This document shows positions 9,004-18,161 of a stretch of 64,000 nt of DNA, in pieces. Both the position numbers and the translations under genes were made by a program. Source of the DNA: Brevundimonas pishanensis (GTDB taxonomy: Bacteria > Pseudomonadota > Alphaproteobacteria > Caulobacterales > Caulobacteraceae); NCBI RefSeq assembly GCF_022750635.1, contig NZ_JAJKBG010000001.1, positions 372,001 through 436,000 on the forward strand, read 5' to 3'. The notes beneath the pieces are model-generated. The model saw only the letters and a program-made list of their open reading frames with translations, was not told the origin of the DNA and made no database searches. Numbering within the stretch: the stretch's first letter is position 1; every line of letters starts with the position of its first letter.

Positions 9004-10641
9004 ATGCAGCGTTTCTACAAATCTTCCATCGCCGTTCTGGCTGTCGTCGCAGCCGCAGGTTTGAGCGTCGCTCAACCGGCCGAGGCGCAGTCGCGCCGCG
9101 CACCTGCCGCGAACGAGCGCGTCGCCCAGCCCGTTGGCGCTTCGGCCCGCTACTCGGTTATCCGCGAAGTCGCTTTCGCCAGCGCCCTTCCGGCGGCATC
9201 GGATACTCTGGTCATTGTCGCCTCCTCCGAAGAAGATCTGGCCGTGCGCGGTCTGGACGCCGCCACCGTTGAAGCGGTGAAGTCGGGTCTGACCGCAGCG
9301 CGCTTCAACTACGGCCCACGCAAATCCATCAGCCTCTACGGCGTCGCGGGGTGGAACCGCGTGTATGTTCTGGGTCTGGCCAAGGACGCCGGCGCAGCGG
9401 ACATCCAAACCGCCGGGACGATTGCTGGCCGCGCCCTGATGTCGGAAGCCGGAATCCTCACCGTCGCCGCCAAAGGCCTGTCCTCGGACGTCGTCTCCGA
9501 GATCGTCACGGGTCTGGGCATTGGCCAGTACCGCGTTGATTTCTACAATACCGACGCTCGCATCACGGCTCTGCCGGGGGCAATCACCGTCGTCGCCGAT
9601 GGCGATGCCGAGGCCCACTACAAGTCACGCGGTGCCCACATCGTCGAGGCGATGAGCTGGACCCGCAACATCGCCAACGAGCCCGCCAACATCGTCTATC
9701 CCGAGGTGTTCGCCGCCCGCACACGCGAAGCTTTTGCCGGTATTCCGGGTGTGACGGTCGAAGTTCTGGACGTGGCAGCTATGCAGCGTCTGGGCATGGG
9801 TGCGATTCTGGGCGTGGGTCAGGGCTCCCAGCGTCCGCCGGCGCTGGTCGCAGTCCGCTATCGCGGTCAGGGTGCCGCCACCACGGGCCCGATTGCTCTG
9901 GTCGGTAAGGGTATTACCTTCGATTTCGGCGGCATCTCGATCAAGCCCGGCGCCAACATGGGCAATATGAAGATGGACATGTCCGGTGCTGCGGGCGTGG
10001 TGGGTGCGGTTCTCGCGCTGGCCAAGTCGGGCGCGCCGGTCGATGTACTGGCCGTTGCCGCTGTCGCCGAGAACATGCCTGATGGCGGTGCGATCCGTCC
10101 GGGTGACGTTCTGACCGCGATGAACGGCAAGACCATCGAGATCGTCTCGACCGATGCCGAAGGTCGCCTTGTTCTGGCCGATGCCATCACCTGGGCTGAC
10201 ACCAACTATAATCCGGCGGCTATCATCGACGTGGCGACCCTGACCGGAGCTGTGGGCGGGGCTTTGGGACCGGACTATGCCGGTCTGTTCACCCGTCACG
10301 ACGCATTGGCTGATCAAATCGTGGAAGCGGGCAAGGCCGCGGGCGAGCCCGTGTGGCAACTGCCGATGCACCCGTCCTACGGCGGCCGTCTGGCATCCCC
10401 AATCGCAGACCTGCGTAACGGTGGCGAGCCGGGACCGGGTGCGGGTACCGCGGCTCACTTCATCGGCAATTTCGTTCGTCCGGAAACGCCGTGGGCGCAC
10501 ATCGACATGGCCAATGTCGCCTATGGCGGTGGCAATGACGTCAAGCCCGCGGGTTCGGCAGCCTGGTCGGTACGCCTGTTGGAAAACTTCGTCCGCAACT
10601 TCCAGCCGGTAGCACTGGAAAAGGGCAAGGGCGGCCACTAA
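9004..10641 (+). CDS. Exported M17 leucyl aminopeptidase
   Basis: 545 residues, about 45 longer than a cytoplasmic PepA because of an N-terminal signal peptide (SSIAVLAVVAAAGLSVAQPAEAQS). The C-terminal half carries the M17 dinuclear-metal site: GKGITFDFGGISIKPGANM with the metal-binding Lys and Asp, MKMDMSGAAGV, and STDAEGRLVLADA, which supplies Asp, Glu and the catalytic Arg. The usual first residue of that last signature is Asn; here it is Ser. The enzyme should remove N-terminal residues from peptides in the periplasm or outside the cell. It is a single-gene unit followed by a terminator. Confidence 0.92.
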   Translation: MQRFYKSSIAVLAVVAAAGLSVAQPAEAQSRRAPAANERVAQPVGASARYSVIREVAFASALPAASDTLVIVASSEEDLAVRGLDAATVEAVKSGLTAARFNYGPRKSISLYGVAGWNRVYVLGLAKDAGAADIQTAGTIAGRALMSEAGILTVAAKGLSSDVVSEIVTGLGIGQYRVDFYNTDARITALPGAITVVADGDAEAHYKSRGAHIVEAMSWTRNIANEPANIVYPEVFAARTREAFAGIPGVTVEVLDVAAMQRLGMGAILGVGQGSQRPPALVAVRYRGQGAATTGPIALVGKGITFDFGGISIKPGANMGNMKMDMSGAAGVVGAVLALAKSGAPVDVLAVAAVAENMPDGGAIRPGDVLTAMNGKTIEIVSTDAEGRLVLADAITWADTNYNPAAIIDVATLTGAVGGALGPDYAGLFTRHDALADQIVEAGKAAGEPVWQLPMHPSYGGRLASPIADLRNGGEPGPGAGTAAHFIGNFVRPETPWAHIDMANVAYGGGNDVKPAGSAAWSVRLLENFVRNFQPVALEKGKGGH

Positions 10642-10661
10642 GGCCCTTGCGTCTCAATAGG

Positions 10662-10689
10662 AAAGGCCCCCGTCTCGGGGGCCTTTTTT
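10662..10689. terminator. Bidirectional terminator, aminopeptidase / GreA-like gene
   Basis: A stem GGCCCCC / GGGGGCC with loop GTCTC is flanked by AAA on the left and TTTTTT on the right, so it can end transcription from both convergent genes. Confidence 0.9.
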
Positions 10690-11167
10690 ATGCGTCTAGG
10701 GCGATGATCGCCACGGTCTGTCCGGCGATTTCCGCTTCTTCATCGACCTGTTTGCCGATCAAGGCCCGTGCCAGAGGCGAGACATGGCTGACAGAACCCT
10801 TGGCGGGGTCGGCTTCGTCCTCGCCTACGATGCGGAAGGTCTGGGTGCGGCCATCTTCGCGCTCGATGGTGACAGTGCCGCCGAAGCGCACCTTGCCTTC
10901 GGGCGCGATCTCTAGAAGCTGGGCGGTGCTGCGCCGTGCCGACCAATAGCGAAGGTCACGCGTGGCTCGGGCCATGGCCGTGCGGTCAGTCTCGATAGAG
11001 CCGTTCACCTGCGCCGCAGCATAGGCTGCGCGCGCCTCTGCCAAGGCGGCGTCGATTTGGGCCAAGCCTTCGGCGGTCACCCAGTTGGGGTGCGTCGAAA
11101 CGGGGCGGTCGACCAGATCGGCGGCGGTCGCTTCCAGATCTTCTTCGCGGGTAAAGGCAACGCTCAT
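10688..11167 (-). CDS. GreA/GreB-family transcription elongation factor
   Basis: 159 residues. The C-terminal half is a clear GreA/GreB FKBP-like domain: VRFGGTVTIEREDG, then TFRIVGEDEADPAKGSVSHVSPLARALIGKQVDEEAEI. The N-terminal half is helical (residues 30-75) and could form the coiled coil that enters the RNA polymerase secondary channel, where the family rescues backtracked complexes. ATG 11167 is chosen over an upstream TTG at 11194; neither has a clear Shine-Dalgarno. The protein is not GreA itself by length and N-terminal sequence, so a GreA-like paralogue or an Rnk-like regulator is possible. It is divergent from the flavoprotein at 11214. Confidence 0.85.
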   Translation of the reverse strand: MSVAFTREEDLEATAADLVDRPVSTHPNWVTAEGLAQIDAALAEARAAYAAAQVNGSIETDRTAMARATRDLRYWSARRSTAQLLEIAPEGKVRFGGTVTIEREDGRTQTFRIVGEDEADPAKGSVSHVSPLARALIGKQVDEEAEIAGQTVAIIALDA

Positions 11168-11213
11168 GCACAGGACTATGCCGTTTCCGTTCAATCCGGT
11201 CTAGGAAGAGCGC

Positions 11214-12440
11214 ATGAACGCCACTCCTCCCCCATCATCTCGCGTGGTCATTATCGGTGCCGGACCGGCTGGTCTGATGGCGGCCGAGCAACTGGCCGAT
11301 CAGGGCCATGACGTGACCGTGCACGACCAGATGCCGTCGGTGGCGCGCAAATTCCTGATGGCGGGGCGTGGGGGGCTGAACCTCACCCACAGCGAACCGC
11401 GCGAGCGGTTTGACCGGCGCTACGGCGAAGCGCAGCCCCAGGTCGCCGACTGGCTGGACGATTTCGATGCCCAGGCTCTGCGTACATGGGCGGACGGCTT
11501 GGGTGCCGAGACCTTTATCGGAACCTCGGGCCGGGTCTTTCCCAAGGCGATGAAGGCCTCGCCACTTCTGCGCGCTTGGCTGGCGCGTCTGGCCCGGAAG
11601 GGCGTCACCATCAAAACGCGTAGTCGCTGGACAGGTTGGCACGGCGATGCGCTGGCCTTCGACGAGCTGGACGGTTCCAGCGAGGTTGTGGCTGATGCGG
11701 TCATACTGGCGCTGGGCGGAGCCTCGTGGGTCAAGCTGGGCTCGGATGCGGCTTGGGTCCCGTGGCTGAACGCCAAAGGTGTGGATGTCCGCCCGTTCCA
11801 GCCCGCGAACGTGGGCTTCGAGGTCGATTGGTCGCCCTTGTTGGTTGAACGGTTTGCCGGACACCCCCTGAAGAATATCGGCATCACCTTCAGTGGCCAT
11901 ACGGCACGCGGCGAGGCCATACTATCGGGCTACGGTTTGGAGGGCGGCGCGGTCTATGCGTTATCCGCGGTGGTTCGCGAAGCCATCGCGAGGCAAGGCG
12001 AAGTCATGGTCCACATCGACCTGCGTCCCGATCAGACGCTCTCGCAATTGGCAAACAGACTGGACAAGCCGCGCGGCAAGAACAGCCTGTCCAATCACCT
12101 TCGCAAGTCGCTGCACCTCGATCCGGCCTTCATCGGGCTGATGCGCGAAGCAGGCCCCTTGCCCGAAGAGGCGATGGCGCTTGCACAGTTGATCAAGGCT
12201 GTGCCCGTGCGATTGAAAGCACCGCGAGGTCTTGAGCGGGCCATATCGTCGGCAGGCGGGATCGGGCGTGACCAGTACAACCGCGAACTGATGCTCAATG
12301 CCCTGCCCGGCGTATTTGTCTGCGGCGAGATGCTGGACTGGGAAGCGCCCACAGGGGGCTATCTGCTTCAGGCCTGTTTTGCGTCCGCTGTGCGCGCGTC
12401 ACGAGGCGTGCAACGCTATCTTGTGAACGCGCAGTCCTGA
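11214..12440 (+). CDS. BaiN/HI0933-like flavoprotein (TIGR03862-type)
   Basis: 408 residues. The N-terminus has the FAD-binding Rossmann motif VVIIGAGPAGLMAAEQL, then KFLMAGRGGLNLTHSE, which is the hallmark second motif of the HI0933/BaiN flavoprotein family. The C-terminus has the matching FAD contact VFVCGEMLDWEAPTGGYLLQACFASA. The biochemical reaction of most members is unknown; they are predicted NAD(P)/FAD-dependent oxidoreductases of the cytoplasm. ATG 11214 directly starts the Rossmann strand region. It is divergent from the GreA-like gene. Confidence 0.88.
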   Translation: MNATPPPSSRVVIIGAGPAGLMAAEQLADQGHDVTVHDQMPSVARKFLMAGRGGLNLTHSEPRERFDRRYGEAQPQVADWLDDFDAQALRTWADGLGAETFIGTSGRVFPKAMKASPLLRAWLARLARKGVTIKTRSRWTGWHGDALAFDELDGSSEVVADAVILALGGASWVKLGSDAAWVPWLNAKGVDVRPFQPANVGFEVDWSPLLVERFAGHPLKNIGITFSGHTARGEAILSGYGLEGGAVYALSAVVREAIARQGEVMVHIDLRPDQTLSQLANRLDKPRGKNSLSNHLRKSLHLDPAFIGLMREAGPLPEEAMALAQLIKAVPVRLKAPRGLERAISSAGGIGRDQYNRELMLNALPGVFVCGEMLDWEAPTGGYLLQACFASAVRASRGVQRYLVNAQS

Positions 12441-12506
12441 TCAAAGCTCGACATTTATGACCGGACTGGGGCAGCGTATGGCTCTCATACCCTCAGGAGA
12501 TGGTTG

Positions 12507-14144
12507 ATGTCGCTTCGTCCCGCTGCCTTGGCTCTGGCTACCGTCCTTATGACTTCGACCGCCGTGTCGGCGCAGGTGCAGGTTGATCCGGAGCGGCTCA
12601 ATGCTTTGACGCGCGAACTGGCTTCGGATCGCTTCGAGGGACGGGCACCGGGCACCCCGGGCGAGACGCTGACGGTCGAATGGATTGCGGAGCAGTTCAA
12701 GGCACTGGGACTTGAGCCGGGCGGTCCGGATGGATCATGGTTCCAGACGGCCGAAGTCTCGCGCACGGGGCCCGATGGCCCTGCCGTTTTGACCGCCCGT
12801 GCCGGTGACCACACCGTCAGCTTCGCGCGCGCAGACGAGATCATTGTGGGTTCGGACCGTCCCGTCAGCCGCATCACCCTGACCGATACTCCGGTCGTGT
12901 TTGCCGGCTATGGCGTCAGTGCTCCCGAGCGGGGGTGGGACGATTTCAAAGACGTCGATGTGCGCGGCAAGCTCTTGCTGGTCATCGTCAATGATCCAGA
13001 CTTCGGGGCACCCGAGGGCCATCCGGTCGCCAACACCTTTGACGGGCAGGCCATGACCTTCTATGGCCGCTGGCCCTACAAGTTCCAGGAAGCCGCCGCA
13101 CAGGGTGCTGCCGGAGTTCTTGTGATCCACGACACGGGAGGGGCCGGCTATCCGTGGTCGACGCTGGCAGGGTCTTCCACAGCCCCGGACCTCGATATCG
13201 TCCGTGCCGATCCGGACAAGGAACGCGTCGCCGCCCAGGGCTGGATTTCCAGCGAAGCGACGCAGAAGCTGCTGCAGCTGGCAGGGCTCGATCTGGACAC
13301 CTTGCGGGTGGCTGCCCGCAGTCGCGACTTCCGGCCCGTCGAACTGGACGGCGTGACGATGAATATCGACTTCGGCCAGAAGGCTGACCGGATCCAGACC
13401 CGCAACGTCATCGCCCGTATCACCGGAACCGAGCGTCCGGACGAAACCGTTATGTTTGGTGCCCACTGGGACGCCTATGGCCGAGGGACACCCAAGGACG
13501 GCGACGATATCTATAACGGTGCTGTGGACAATGCGACGGGCGTTGCGGGAGTGCTCGAGATCGCCCGCCTGTTTGCGCAGGGTGAAAGGCCGAAACGCTC
13601 GGTCGTGTTTATTTCGTGGGCCGCCGAAGAAACCGGCCTTCTGGGCGCAGAGTACTACGCGGCCAATCCCGTCTATCCGCTGGAAAAGACTGTTGCGAAC
13701 ATCAACATGGACAGCCTACTACCGGGTGACGATATCGATCCGAACATCGTGGTAATCGGTGCGGGCAAGTCCGATCTGGACGCGCGCCTGTTGCCCTATG
13801 CGACGCGCGAGGGGCGCCGTCTGATCCCCGATCCGGCACCGCAGGCCGGTGCCTTCTACCGCTCGGACCACTTCCCTCTGGCGCGTGCAGGGGTCCCTGC
13901 GCTCTTCGCGGCTGCGGGCTTTACCGGTCACAACGAGGCCAGCCGACAGTATGTCTCGGGGGCTTACCATACCCCCAAGGACGAATGGATGCCGGACTGG
14001 ACGATGAAGGCCGCGGCAGCGGACGTGCAGCTGATCTACGAGGTTGGCCGCGAGTTGGCCGACAGTTCCGACTGGCCACAATGGAGCGCGGGCAGCGAGT
14101 TCGAAGGCGTGCGAAAGCAAAGCGAAGATCAGCGTCGCCCGTGA
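12507..14144 (+). CDS. Exported M28-family zinc metallopeptidase
   Basis: 545 residues with a signal peptide ending in AVSAQ. A protease-associated (PA) domain is inserted at about residues 140-270 (AAAQGAAGVLVIHDTG). The M28 catalytic core follows with its zinc ligands in the usual order: GAHWDAYG (His, Asp), NGAVDNATG (bridging Asp), WAAEETGLLG (catalytic Glu pair), NINMDS and YRSDHFPLA (His). Members are aminopeptidases or carboxypeptidases acting outside the cytoplasm. ATG 12507 follows AGGAG at 12495-12499; a TTG at 12504 is less likely. It lies 32 bases before the serine hydrolase and probably shares its transcript. Confidence 0.93.
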   Translation: MSLRPAALALATVLMTSTAVSAQVQVDPERLNALTRELASDRFEGRAPGTPGETLTVEWIAEQFKALGLEPGGPDGSWFQTAEVSRTGPDGPAVLTARAGDHTVSFARADEIIVGSDRPVSRITLTDTPVVFAGYGVSAPERGWDDFKDVDVRGKLLLVIVNDPDFGAPEGHPVANTFDGQAMTFYGRWPYKFQEAAAQGAAGVLVIHDTGGAGYPWSTLAGSSTAPDLDIVRADPDKERVAAQGWISSEATQKLLQLAGLDLDTLRVAARSRDFRPVELDGVTMNIDFGQKADRIQTRNVIARITGTERPDETVMFGAHWDAYGRGTPKDGDDIYNGAVDNATGVAGVLEIARLFAQGERPKRSVVFISWAAEETGLLGAEYYAANPVYPLEKTVANINMDSLLPGDDIDPNIVVIGAGKSDLDARLLPYATREGRRLIPDPAPQAGAFYRSDHFPLARAGVPALFAAAGFTGHNEASRQYVSGAYHTPKDEWMPDWTMKAAAADVQLIYEVGRELADSSDWPQWSAGSEFEGVRKQSEDQRRP

Positions 14145-14176
14145 CCTGGGTGACCAGCCGGAGTACACACACTTCC

Positions 14177-15319
14177 ATGACGACACCTCAAATTCACGGC
14201 ACCTGCCCAGACCGTTTTGTTGCGGTCAAAGACGCCTTTGCTGCCAACTTCACCGATGCCCCAGAAGGGCTGAACGAAGTGGGCGCTCGCTTCTCGGTTA
14301 CGATTGAAGGCGAGACGGTCATCGACCTGTGGGGCGGTTCGGCCGACACCGCCGGCGAGAAACCGTTCACCCAGACGACGCTGGTCCCCATCTTCTCCAG
14401 CGGCAAGGCAGTGATGGCCTTGATGATCGCCCGCCTCGTCGAGCAGGGAAAACTGTCCTACGACGACAAGGTGATCGATCACTGGCCCGAGTTCGGCCAG
14501 AACGGCAAGGACCACCTGACCATCGGGCAGTTGATGAGCCACCAGTCGGGCCTGCCGGGCTTTGACGAGCCCGTCGATCCGGCCATCTGGTATGACCCGC
14601 CTGCGGTTGTGGCACGTCTGGCGGCGCAAAAGCCGATGTGGGAGCCGGGAACTGCCTCCGGCTATCACCCTATTTCGATTGGCCTGATGGCGGGTGAAAT
14701 CTTCCGTCGTCTGGACGGTCGCACCATGGGTACGGCTTTGCGCGAAGACTTCTGCGAGCCGTTCGGGCTGGACCTCTGGATCGGCACGCCTGCCAGCGAG
14801 CATGATCGCGCCGCCGAGATGAAACGCCCCAGCAGCCTGCCCAATCTCGGCAAGCTGGACGAGCTGAAGATGGCTGCCTTCGTGAACAAGGGCGCGGCCC
14901 CCGGCGGTCGTGGCTCTGCCGAGTGGCGGGGGGCTGAAATCCCGTCGGCCAATATGCACGCCTCGGGTGCCGATCTGGCGCGCATCCTGTCCATCATTGC
15001 TAATGATGGCCGCCTGAAAGGCGAAACCTTCCTGTCGGCGGAAACCTTAGGTGCCCTGTCGCAGGAACGCATTCACGGACCGGATAAAATCCTGCCGTTC
15101 ACACTGAGCTGGGCTGCGGGTCTGATGCGCAATGAAGGGATCGACATCTTCGGCCCCAACCCCGACGCGCTCGGCCACTGTGGCTGGGGCGGGTCACTGG
15201 TCTGGGCTGACGACAAGGCCAAGGTGTCGGGTGCCTATGTCATGAACCGCCAGTCGCCGCACCTTCTGGGTGATCCCCGCGCGGTGCGTCTGGTCAACGC
15301 CCTTTATCAGGCGTTCTGA
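14177..15319 (+). CDS. Serine hydrolase, beta-lactamase / class C esterase family
   Basis: 380 residues with the penicillin-binding-protein-like serine hydrolase fold. The SxxK motif is S74-S-G-K77 in PIFSSGKAVM, with the family follow-on WPEFGQNGK and LMSHQSGLPGF, and a Tyr in EPGTASGYHPIS that fits the YxN-position base. There is no signal peptide, so it is probably a cytoplasmic esterase or lactonase of the EstB type rather than a true beta-lactamase. The frame is open upstream inside the peptidase gene, but ATG 14177 gives the family N-terminus. It closely follows the M28 gene. Confidence 0.85.
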   Translation: MTTPQIHGTCPDRFVAVKDAFAANFTDAPEGLNEVGARFSVTIEGETVIDLWGGSADTAGEKPFTQTTLVPIFSSGKAVMALMIARLVEQGKLSYDDKVIDHWPEFGQNGKDHLTIGQLMSHQSGLPGFDEPVDPAIWYDPPAVVARLAAQKPMWEPGTASGYHPISIGLMAGEIFRRLDGRTMGTALREDFCEPFGLDLWIGTPASEHDRAAEMKRPSSLPNLGKLDELKMAAFVNKGAAPGGRGSAEWRGAEIPSANMHASGADLARILSIIANDGRLKGETFLSAETLGALSQERIHGPDKILPFTLSWAAGLMRNEGIDIFGPNPDALGHCGWGGSLVWADDKAKVSGAYVMNRQSPHLLGDPRAVRLVNALYQAF

Positions 15320-15325
15320 CGCGGC

Positions 15326-15871
15326 TCAGGCTTCGGGTGGCAGCGCGATTTGATCGTGCAGGATCTGCCACCCGTCGACCGAGCGTCGAAGCAGGCGGGT
15401 GAACAGTGCGCGGTGATGCTGGCCATTGATCGTCACGATCATCCGTCCCGAGGCGACGGCGGTGTAGTCGTCCAGTTGCAGCGTCTCGAACCACTCGTAG
15501 TTCATTGTGCCAAGGCCGCCAGCGCGGGCCTTGCGCGCCTCCAGCCATGCACGGACAGGCTCAGGGCCCTTCAGGGGCTCGTCGCCATAGAGGACCAGCA
15601 GCGGCTGATCGACCGTGTAGTGGCCCATGATCGCGTCGATATCGCCCGAAGACCACGACGCCGCTGCGGCATCCAGCGTATCGCTCACCTGATCGAACAA
15701 CTGGGCCGAAGTGACCGAGGGCTTGAGGCTGTGCTGTTCGCGGGCCTCAAGCGACGGCTGCTCGGTCCGGGCCGTGCGGATAACCTCGTCCTGTGCGGTT
15801 GCGCAGGCAGGCGCGCCTACCAGCAGGATGGATGACAAGGCGAGGACGGGCAGGACGCGAGGGCTGATCAT
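15326..15871 (-). CDS. Exported NTF2-like (SnoaL/DUF4440-type) protein
   Basis: 181 residues. A signal peptide (about 1-26, ending ACATAQ) precedes a single NTF2-like domain: DAAAASWSSGDIDAIMGHY, LVLYGDEPLKGPEPVRAWLEARK, TAVASGRMIVTING and FTRLLRRSVDGWQILHDQIALPP. The last pattern is the typical end of the YybH/DUF4440 group, which includes enzymes and ligand-binding proteins without a common reaction. It is convergent with the serine hydrolase, 6 bases apart. Function unknown beyond the fold. Confidence 0.75.
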   Translation of the reverse strand: MISPRVLPVLALSSILLVGAPACATAQDEVIRTARTEQPSLEAREQHSLKPSVTSAQLFDQVSDTLDAAAASWSSGDIDAIMGHYTVDQPLLVLYGDEPLKGPEPVRAWLEARKARAGGLGTMNYEWFETLQLDDYTAVASGRMIVTINGQHHRALFTRLLRRSVDGWQILHDQIALPPEA

Positions 15872-15919
15872 AGGTCTGTCTTAGTCCGGAATGCCGACGG
15901 AACTCAACGCAGGTTGCAC

Positions 15920-16885
15920 TTAACGAGGAGCGACGTCGTCCGCCTCTTCGACCAGACCCGGTTCGAACTCGGTGGCCACCGGCGCATCGTTACGACGGCG
16001 GGCCGAAGTCACCGCCCCATAGATGAACACCAGCACTGCCGCCCAGATAAAGACGAAGGATGCAATCCGTAGTCCGCTCAGGGGTTCACCCTGGGACATA
16101 CCGATGAAGAAGACGATGGTCGGTGCAAGGAACTGCAAAAAGCCCATGCTGGACAACGGGATACGGCGCGCGGCCCACGAGAACAGCATCAACGGTATGA
16201 CCGTGACCGGTCCGGCCAAAAGCAGCCAGGTAGTCGACAGGGGCGAAGTGAAGAAATGGCCCTGCCCTGATGTCTCCAGCCAGAACATGTAAATAAGACC
16301 CGGCAGGGTAAGGATCAGACATTCGATGAACAATCCGGTCTGTGCGTCGGCCTGAACGCGTTTGCGGATGATCCCGTAGGCGGCGAACGTCACGGCCAGA
16401 CCGATCGAAATCCACGGGGCGTGGCCCAGAGCGGCGGTCTGGATCGCAACGCCCACCGCAGCCAGTCCCATGGCGATCTTGCCTGCGCCGCTAATGCGCT
16501 CGCGGAAAATCAGGGCACCTGCGGCCATGTTCAGCAGCGGGTTGAGGTAATAGCCGAGCGAGGCGTCAAGAGTACGCCCGCTATTCACCGCCAGAATATA
16601 GGTGATCCAGTTCGCGGCGATGATCGTGGCGGACAACGTCAACCAACCCATGACCTTGGGCTGGCGCAGCACATTGAGGATCTGCGTGCCCTGCTTGGCC
16701 AGAAGCACAAGCAGCAAGGCCCAGACCACACCCCACACCGCACGGTGGGCCATGATTTCCCACGAGGTCGCACCGGCATGGGCCATCTGCTGGAAGGCCA
16801 GCGGAATGAAGCCCCAGAAGAGGTAGCAAAGCACACCGGCGGCAAAGGCGGTGCGGGTCTCATTAGAGGCTGGGGTGGGGGTCAC
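15920..16885 (-). CDS. rarD: EamA-family permease RarD
   Basis: 321 residues with ten hydrophobic segments and two EamA repeats. The N-terminal GVLCYLFWGFIPLAFQQMAHAG and EIMAHRAVWGVVWALLL are typical of the RarD subfamily, as is the single-protein length. These are inner-membrane drug/metabolite transporters; RarD was named for chloramphenicol sensitivity but its natural substrate is unclear. The start is GTG at 16885. It is downstream of asd on the same strand, but a terminator lies between them. Confidence 0.87.
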   Translation of the reverse strand: MTPTPASNETRTAFAAGVLCYLFWGFIPLAFQQMAHAGATSWEIMAHRAVWGVVWALLLVLLAKQGTQILNVLRQPKVMGWLTLSATIIAANWITYILAVNSGRTLDASLGYYLNPLLNMAAGALIFRERISGAGKIAMGLAAVGVAIQTAALGHAPWISIGLAVTFAAYGIIRKRVQADAQTGLFIECLILTLPGLIYMFWLETSGQGHFFTSPLSTTWLLLAGPVTVIPLMLFSWAARRIPLSSMGFLQFLAPTIVFFIGMSQGEPLSGLRIASFVFIWAAVLVFIYGAVTSARRRNDAPVATEFEPGLVEEADDVAPR

Positions 16886-16924
16886 AAATCACCTAGGGCG
16901 GGGAGGCCGAAGACTATCAGGAAG

Positions 16925-16958
16925 AAGGAAAACGCCCCGTGGCGAACCGCGGGGCGTT
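16925..16958 (-). terminator. asd terminator
   Basis: Read on the minus strand, a stem of 9 bp extended by inner pairs (AACGCCCCG / CGGGGCGTT) with a CGAA loop is followed by TTTTCCTTCTTC. Confidence 0.8.
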
Positions 16959-16964
16959 GTTGGA

Positions 16965-18011
16965 TCAGACGATCATGGTCCGCACGCCGGACTTCGGCGT
17001 GATCGTTCCGGTTTCGTCCAGAAGCTGTGCAATCTGCACCGCATTGAGGGCCGCGCCCTTGCGCAGATTGTCCGAGACAACCCAGAAGGTCAGGCCATTC
17101 TCGACCGTGTGGTCCTTGCGGATACGCGAGACGAAGACGGCGTGTTCGCCAGCAGCGTCCACCGGCGTGATGTAGCCGTCGTGTTCCAGCTTATCGACCA
17201 CCAGCACGCCCGGGGCCTCACGCAGGATGTCGCGGGCCTCGTCCGGCTCGATCGGGCGATCGAACTCGACTGTGACAGCTTCGGAGTGACCCACGAACAC
17301 CGGAACGCGCACGCAGGTGACGGTCAGCTTGATGTTCGGATCGAGCATCTTGTGGGTCTCGTCCCACATCTTCGCTTCTTCGTCGGTGTAACCGTCGTCG
17401 CGGAACGAGCCGATGTAAGGCAGGACGTTAAAGGCGATCTGCTTGGGGAACTTCTTGGGGGTGGCGTCGCCGAGGCCGTAGATGGCCTTGGTCTGGTTCC
17501 ACAGTTCGTCCATGCCTTCTTTGCCTGCGCCCGAAACCGACTGATAGGTCGAGACGACAGCGCGCTTGATCTTGGCGGCGTCGTGCAGCGGCTTCAAAGC
17601 CACCACCAGCTGTGCGGTGGAGCAGTTCGGGTTGGCGACGATGTTCTTCTTCTTGACCAGCTTGACCGCGTCCGGGTTCACTTCCGGCACGATCAGCGGC
17701 ACGTCGGGGTCCTTGCGGAAGGCCGACGAGTTATCGATGACCACCGGACCCAGCTTGCCGATCTTTTCCGACCATGCGCGCGAAACGTCACCGCCTGCCG
17801 ACATCAGCACGATGTCGACGGTCGAGAAGTCGAATTGTTCGATGTCTTGACACAGGATGGTCTTGTCGCCCCAAGCGACTTCCATGCCTTTCGATTTTCG
17901 TGAGGCAATCGCGTGCATTTTCTCGACGGGGAAGTTCAGCTCCTCGAGAATGGCCAGCATTTCCCGACCGACATTGCCGGTGGCGCCTACGATGGCGACG
18001 CGATAGCCCAT
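16965..18011 (-). CDS. asd: Aspartate-semialdehyde dehydrogenase
   Basis: 348 residues. It reduces aspartyl phosphate to aspartate semialdehyde, the branch point to lysine/diaminopimelate, threonine and methionine. The NADP-binding start is YRVAIVGATGNVGREML, and the catalytic Cys is C130 in NPNCSTAQLV. The family segments VSTYQSVSGAGKEG, which binds substrate, and RVPVFVGHSEAV follow. It is divergent from zapE with a 150-base shared upstream region. dapF, later in the same lysine/peptidoglycan pathway, lies at 40.3 kb. Confidence 0.97.
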   Translation of the reverse strand: MGYRVAIVGATGNVGREMLAILEELNFPVEKMHAIASRKSKGMEVAWGDKTILCQDIEQFDFSTVDIVLMSAGGDVSRAWSEKIGKLGPVVIDNSSAFRKDPDVPLIVPEVNPDAVKLVKKKNIVANPNCSTAQLVVALKPLHDAAKIKRAVVSTYQSVSGAGKEGMDELWNQTKAIYGLGDATPKKFPKQIAFNVLPYIGSFRDDGYTDEEAKMWDETHKMLDPNIKLTVTCVRVPVFVGHSEAVTVEFDRPIEPDEARDILREAPGVLVVDKLEHDGYITPVDAAGEHAVFVSRIRKDHTVENGLTFWVVSDNLRKGAALNAVQIAQLLDETGTITPKSGVRTMIV

Positions 18012-18161
18012 GGTGAAATCAACCTTCTATATGGGTGTGTGAAAGAATGAGCTTTTGCATGTGGTGCTTTCGCACCTGCGAAGCAACCAAAAATATCTAA
18101 GACCTCTGTTTAGGCCCGCTGGTGCTTCCCTGAACGCGTCGGTCGGACTATCCCGTCTGGC

